Positions 62,611 to 64,000 of a stretch of 64,000 bases of DNA are shown piece by piece. Position 1 is the stretch's first letter; every line of letters starts with the position of its first letter. Origin of the DNA: Bacillota bacterium (GTDB lineage Bacteria > Bacillota > Clostridia > Acetivibrionales > DSM-1351); the NCBI GenBank assembly GCA_023439045.1, contig JAEXOY010000002.1:62001-126000 (forward strand), written 5' to 3'. A program made the translations under genes and the position numbers. A model generated the notes under the pieces. That model saw only the letters and a list, made by a program, of their open reading frames with translations, was not told the DNA's origin and ran no database searches.

Positions 62611-63699
62611 TTAATAAGTTCTTCCTATACGATCCTTAGCTGCATTTTGTGCCTCAAAGACTCTCCCATCGACAAAAGATAATTTTTCTACCTTTTCACC
62701 CTTTTCGAGACGGCCTATTATATCGGCAATAAGCGGACCTTGTAACGGATTGCATTCAATATCAACATTGATTAAGCCTTCTTCCATCTTATCAAATGCT
62801 TCTGCAACAGCATCAAAAGAAATTATAGTAATATCTCCATTTACTCCGCACGTCAATCCCGCTTCCTTTATTGCCTCTATTGCACCAAATGTCATATCAT
62901 CATTTTGTGACACTAGTACGTCAATATCATTATAATTTTTTAAATACTTTTGCATTACCTCCTTACCCTTTGCTTTTGTAAAATCTCCACTCTCGCTGGC
63001 AAGTATATTCCAATTTTTATGCTTTTTAGCTATGTCCTCAAAACCCTTCGAACGACCAATTTGGGCTGTCGAATTCAAGGTGCCTTCAAGGACAACAATA
63101 TTTATGGTATCATCATTATTCTTTTCATCCTTGGTTGTATTTTTTTCCGTACGCCCTTGTGGTTCTTTAATAACATTGTTTTGAGCCCTCTGCTCTAAAA
63201 AATTTTCTAGCCATATTCCTGCTTTTGTGCCTTCTGCATATTTATCAGTGCCAACACATGCAACATAGAGATTTTCATCTTCGGTATCAATCATTCTATC
63301 CACAATGATAACAGGAATACCCGCTTGCTTTGCCTCCTGTAGAACGGTGTCCCACCCAGTTTCAGTAACGGGTGCAATTACTATATAGTCTACCTCTTGA
63401 AAAATAAAACTTCTTACGGCCTTTATCTGATTTTCTTGGCTTTGTCTGCCATTAGAAAAAATTAATGAGAACCCATTTTTTTTACTTAAAGAATTTTGAA
63501 TGGACTTGGTGTTAGCCGTGCGCCAATCAGATTCAGAACCCAATTGTGAAAAACCAACAATTGTCAGATCAGAATTTATATTATCAGCGTTATTGTCCTC
63601 ACTGTTCTGTATATTTTTCCATGGCCTGAAACTACAACTCGCAAAAACTATCAGGCAAATAAATAATATCCCCAAAACCATTTTTATATTTTTATTCAT
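62611..63699 (-). CDS. Sensory sugar-binding lipoprotein paralogue
   Basis: A 362-residue lipoprotein with lipobox FASC (Cys22). It is a clear paralogue of the transporter's binding protein: SESDWRTANTKSIQNSLSKK against ESDWRTANTKSFNEAFK, STAQIGRSKGFEDI, VSQNDDMTFGAIEAI, INVDIECNPLQGPLI. A charged insert of about 30 residues rich in Lys, Asn and Glu (about 170-200) is unique to it. The start overlaps the histidine-kinase stop by eight bases, so the two are coupled. I infer that it presents sugar to the kinase rather than to a transporter. Confidence 0.85.
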   Translation of the reverse strand: MNKNIKMVLGILFICLIVFASCSFRPWKNIQNSEDNNADNINSDLTIVGFSQLGSESDWRTANTKSIQNSLSKKNGFSLIFSNGRQSQENQIKAVRSFIFQEVDYIVIAPVTETGWDTVLQEAKQAGIPVIIVDRMIDTEDENLYVACVGTDKYAEGTKAGIWLENFLEQRAQNNVIKEPQGRTEKNTTKDEKNNDDTINIVVLEGTLNSTAQIGRSKGFEDIAKKHKNWNILASESGDFTKAKGKEVMQKYLKNYNDIDVLVSQNDDMTFGAIEAIKEAGLTCGVNGDITIISFDAVAEAFDKMEEGLINVDIECNPLQGPLIADIIGRLEKGEKVEKLSFVDGRVFEAQNAAKDRIGRTY

Positions 63700-64000
63700 G
63701 TGCTACCTCAATTCGTTCATTCTCCGCTAGTCTTGCAGGTATTTTAATTATGAAATCTGTACCTTCCCCTTTTTTGCTTCGTATTTCTAATCCATATGTA
63801 TTGCCATAGTTTAATTTAATACGTTTATTTACATTTGCAAGGCCAAAACCAGTACTCTGCTTATTGCCCGTTATTTCTATCTCTTCTCTTAGAGCATTGA
63901 GCTTTTCTTCGTCCATGCCCACCCCGTTGTCAATTACATGGAAGCAGATAACATCATCTATAATTTCTGCTGTAACCGTAATCTTACCTTTTGCTCGAAG
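63692..64000 (-). CDS. Sensor histidine kinase, C-terminal part (YesM-like), cut by window end
   Basis: The frame is open from the window edge to 63692 and gives the last 102 residues of a GHKL-type kinase. It shows VIDNGVGMDEEKL (N/G1 region) and GFGLANVNKRIKLNYGN (G2 region), typical of YesM-type kinases of sugar three-component systems. A GTG at 63922 is internal, not a start. The rest of the kinase and its regulator should lie beyond position 64000. Confidence 0.88.
   Translation of the reverse strand, partial: LRAKGKITVTAEIIDDVICFHVIDNGVGMDEEKLNALREEIEITGNKQSTGFGLANVNKRIKLNYGNTYGLEIRSKKGEGTDFIIKIPARLAENERIEVAHE

Overview
The window comes from a low-GC, Gram-positive anaerobe of the Clostridia. 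A mesophilic, plant-polymer-degrading type (Ruminiclostridium / Clostridium cellobioparum-like) fits best. The evidence is strong AGGAGG ribosome sites, S-layer (SLH) surface proteins, a hybrid cluster protein, clostridial ABC systems and a putative mercury-methylation operon. The genus is inferred, not proven. I see no rRNA, tRNA, CRISPR array, prophage or insertion sequence. Most lines of evidence are sequence motifs read by eye.

Layout. 1-7.3 kb: ArsC/Spx-like protein, GH13 amylase, SanA/YdcF-type protein, a two-domain MerR regulator next to an ABC-2 exporter, a broken GyrI-like gene, an isochorismatase-type hydrolase and a low-molecular-weight phosphatase. 7.6-11.2 kb: an asymmetric heterodimeric ABC exporter. 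11.4-19.5 kb: a visibly GC-richer block holding a 1636-residue SLH/LysM surface protein, LemA, and a divergent LytTR regulator/GHKL kinase pair, with a 20-bp repeat array between them. 19.5-22.8 kb: an ArsR regulator, HgcA and HgcB in one operon behind a large palindromic operator, plus a DUF4405 membrane protein. 23-28 kb: a HEAT-like anchored protein, a Co/Ni permease with a PDGLE domain, a YdbC-type DNA-binding protein, and a TetM-like GTPase fused to a Rae1/YacP-type NYN nuclease.

28.2-43.5 kb: a Pel-type exopolysaccharide locus in the Gram-positive order pelD-E-A(deacetylase)-F-G. PelD is fused behind a complete sugar-nucleotide epimerase. The operon continues into CotH, VTC-domain, DUF4956 and DUF4832 genes. 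A second DUF4832 protein just upstream sits behind a c-di-GMP-I riboswitch, so c-di-GMP is probably read twice here, once by RNA and once by the PelD RxxD site. 43.7-44.8 kb: a yybP-ykoY (Mn2+) riboswitch and its TerC gene. 45-52.5 kb: a giant Calx-beta/SLH surface protein, an F5/8-C plus cadherin-like protein without a signal peptide, and a very short tail-collar protein. 52.7-57.3 kb: DbpA helicase, hybrid cluster protein and a Crp/Fnr-type regulator, the last two sharing the box GTTGCAAATGCAAC. 57.4-64 kb: a YtfQRT-YjfF-like sugar ABC operon and a paralogous binding lipoprotein overlapping a sensor kinase that runs off the window.

Several intergenic regions carry short degenerate tandem repeats, a different sequence at each locus, abutting gene ends. 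The strongest candidates for follow-up are the hgcAB operon with its Cys-rich HgcA extension, the TetM-NYN fusion, and the GalE-PelD / CotH-VTC-DUF4956 polysaccharide locus.
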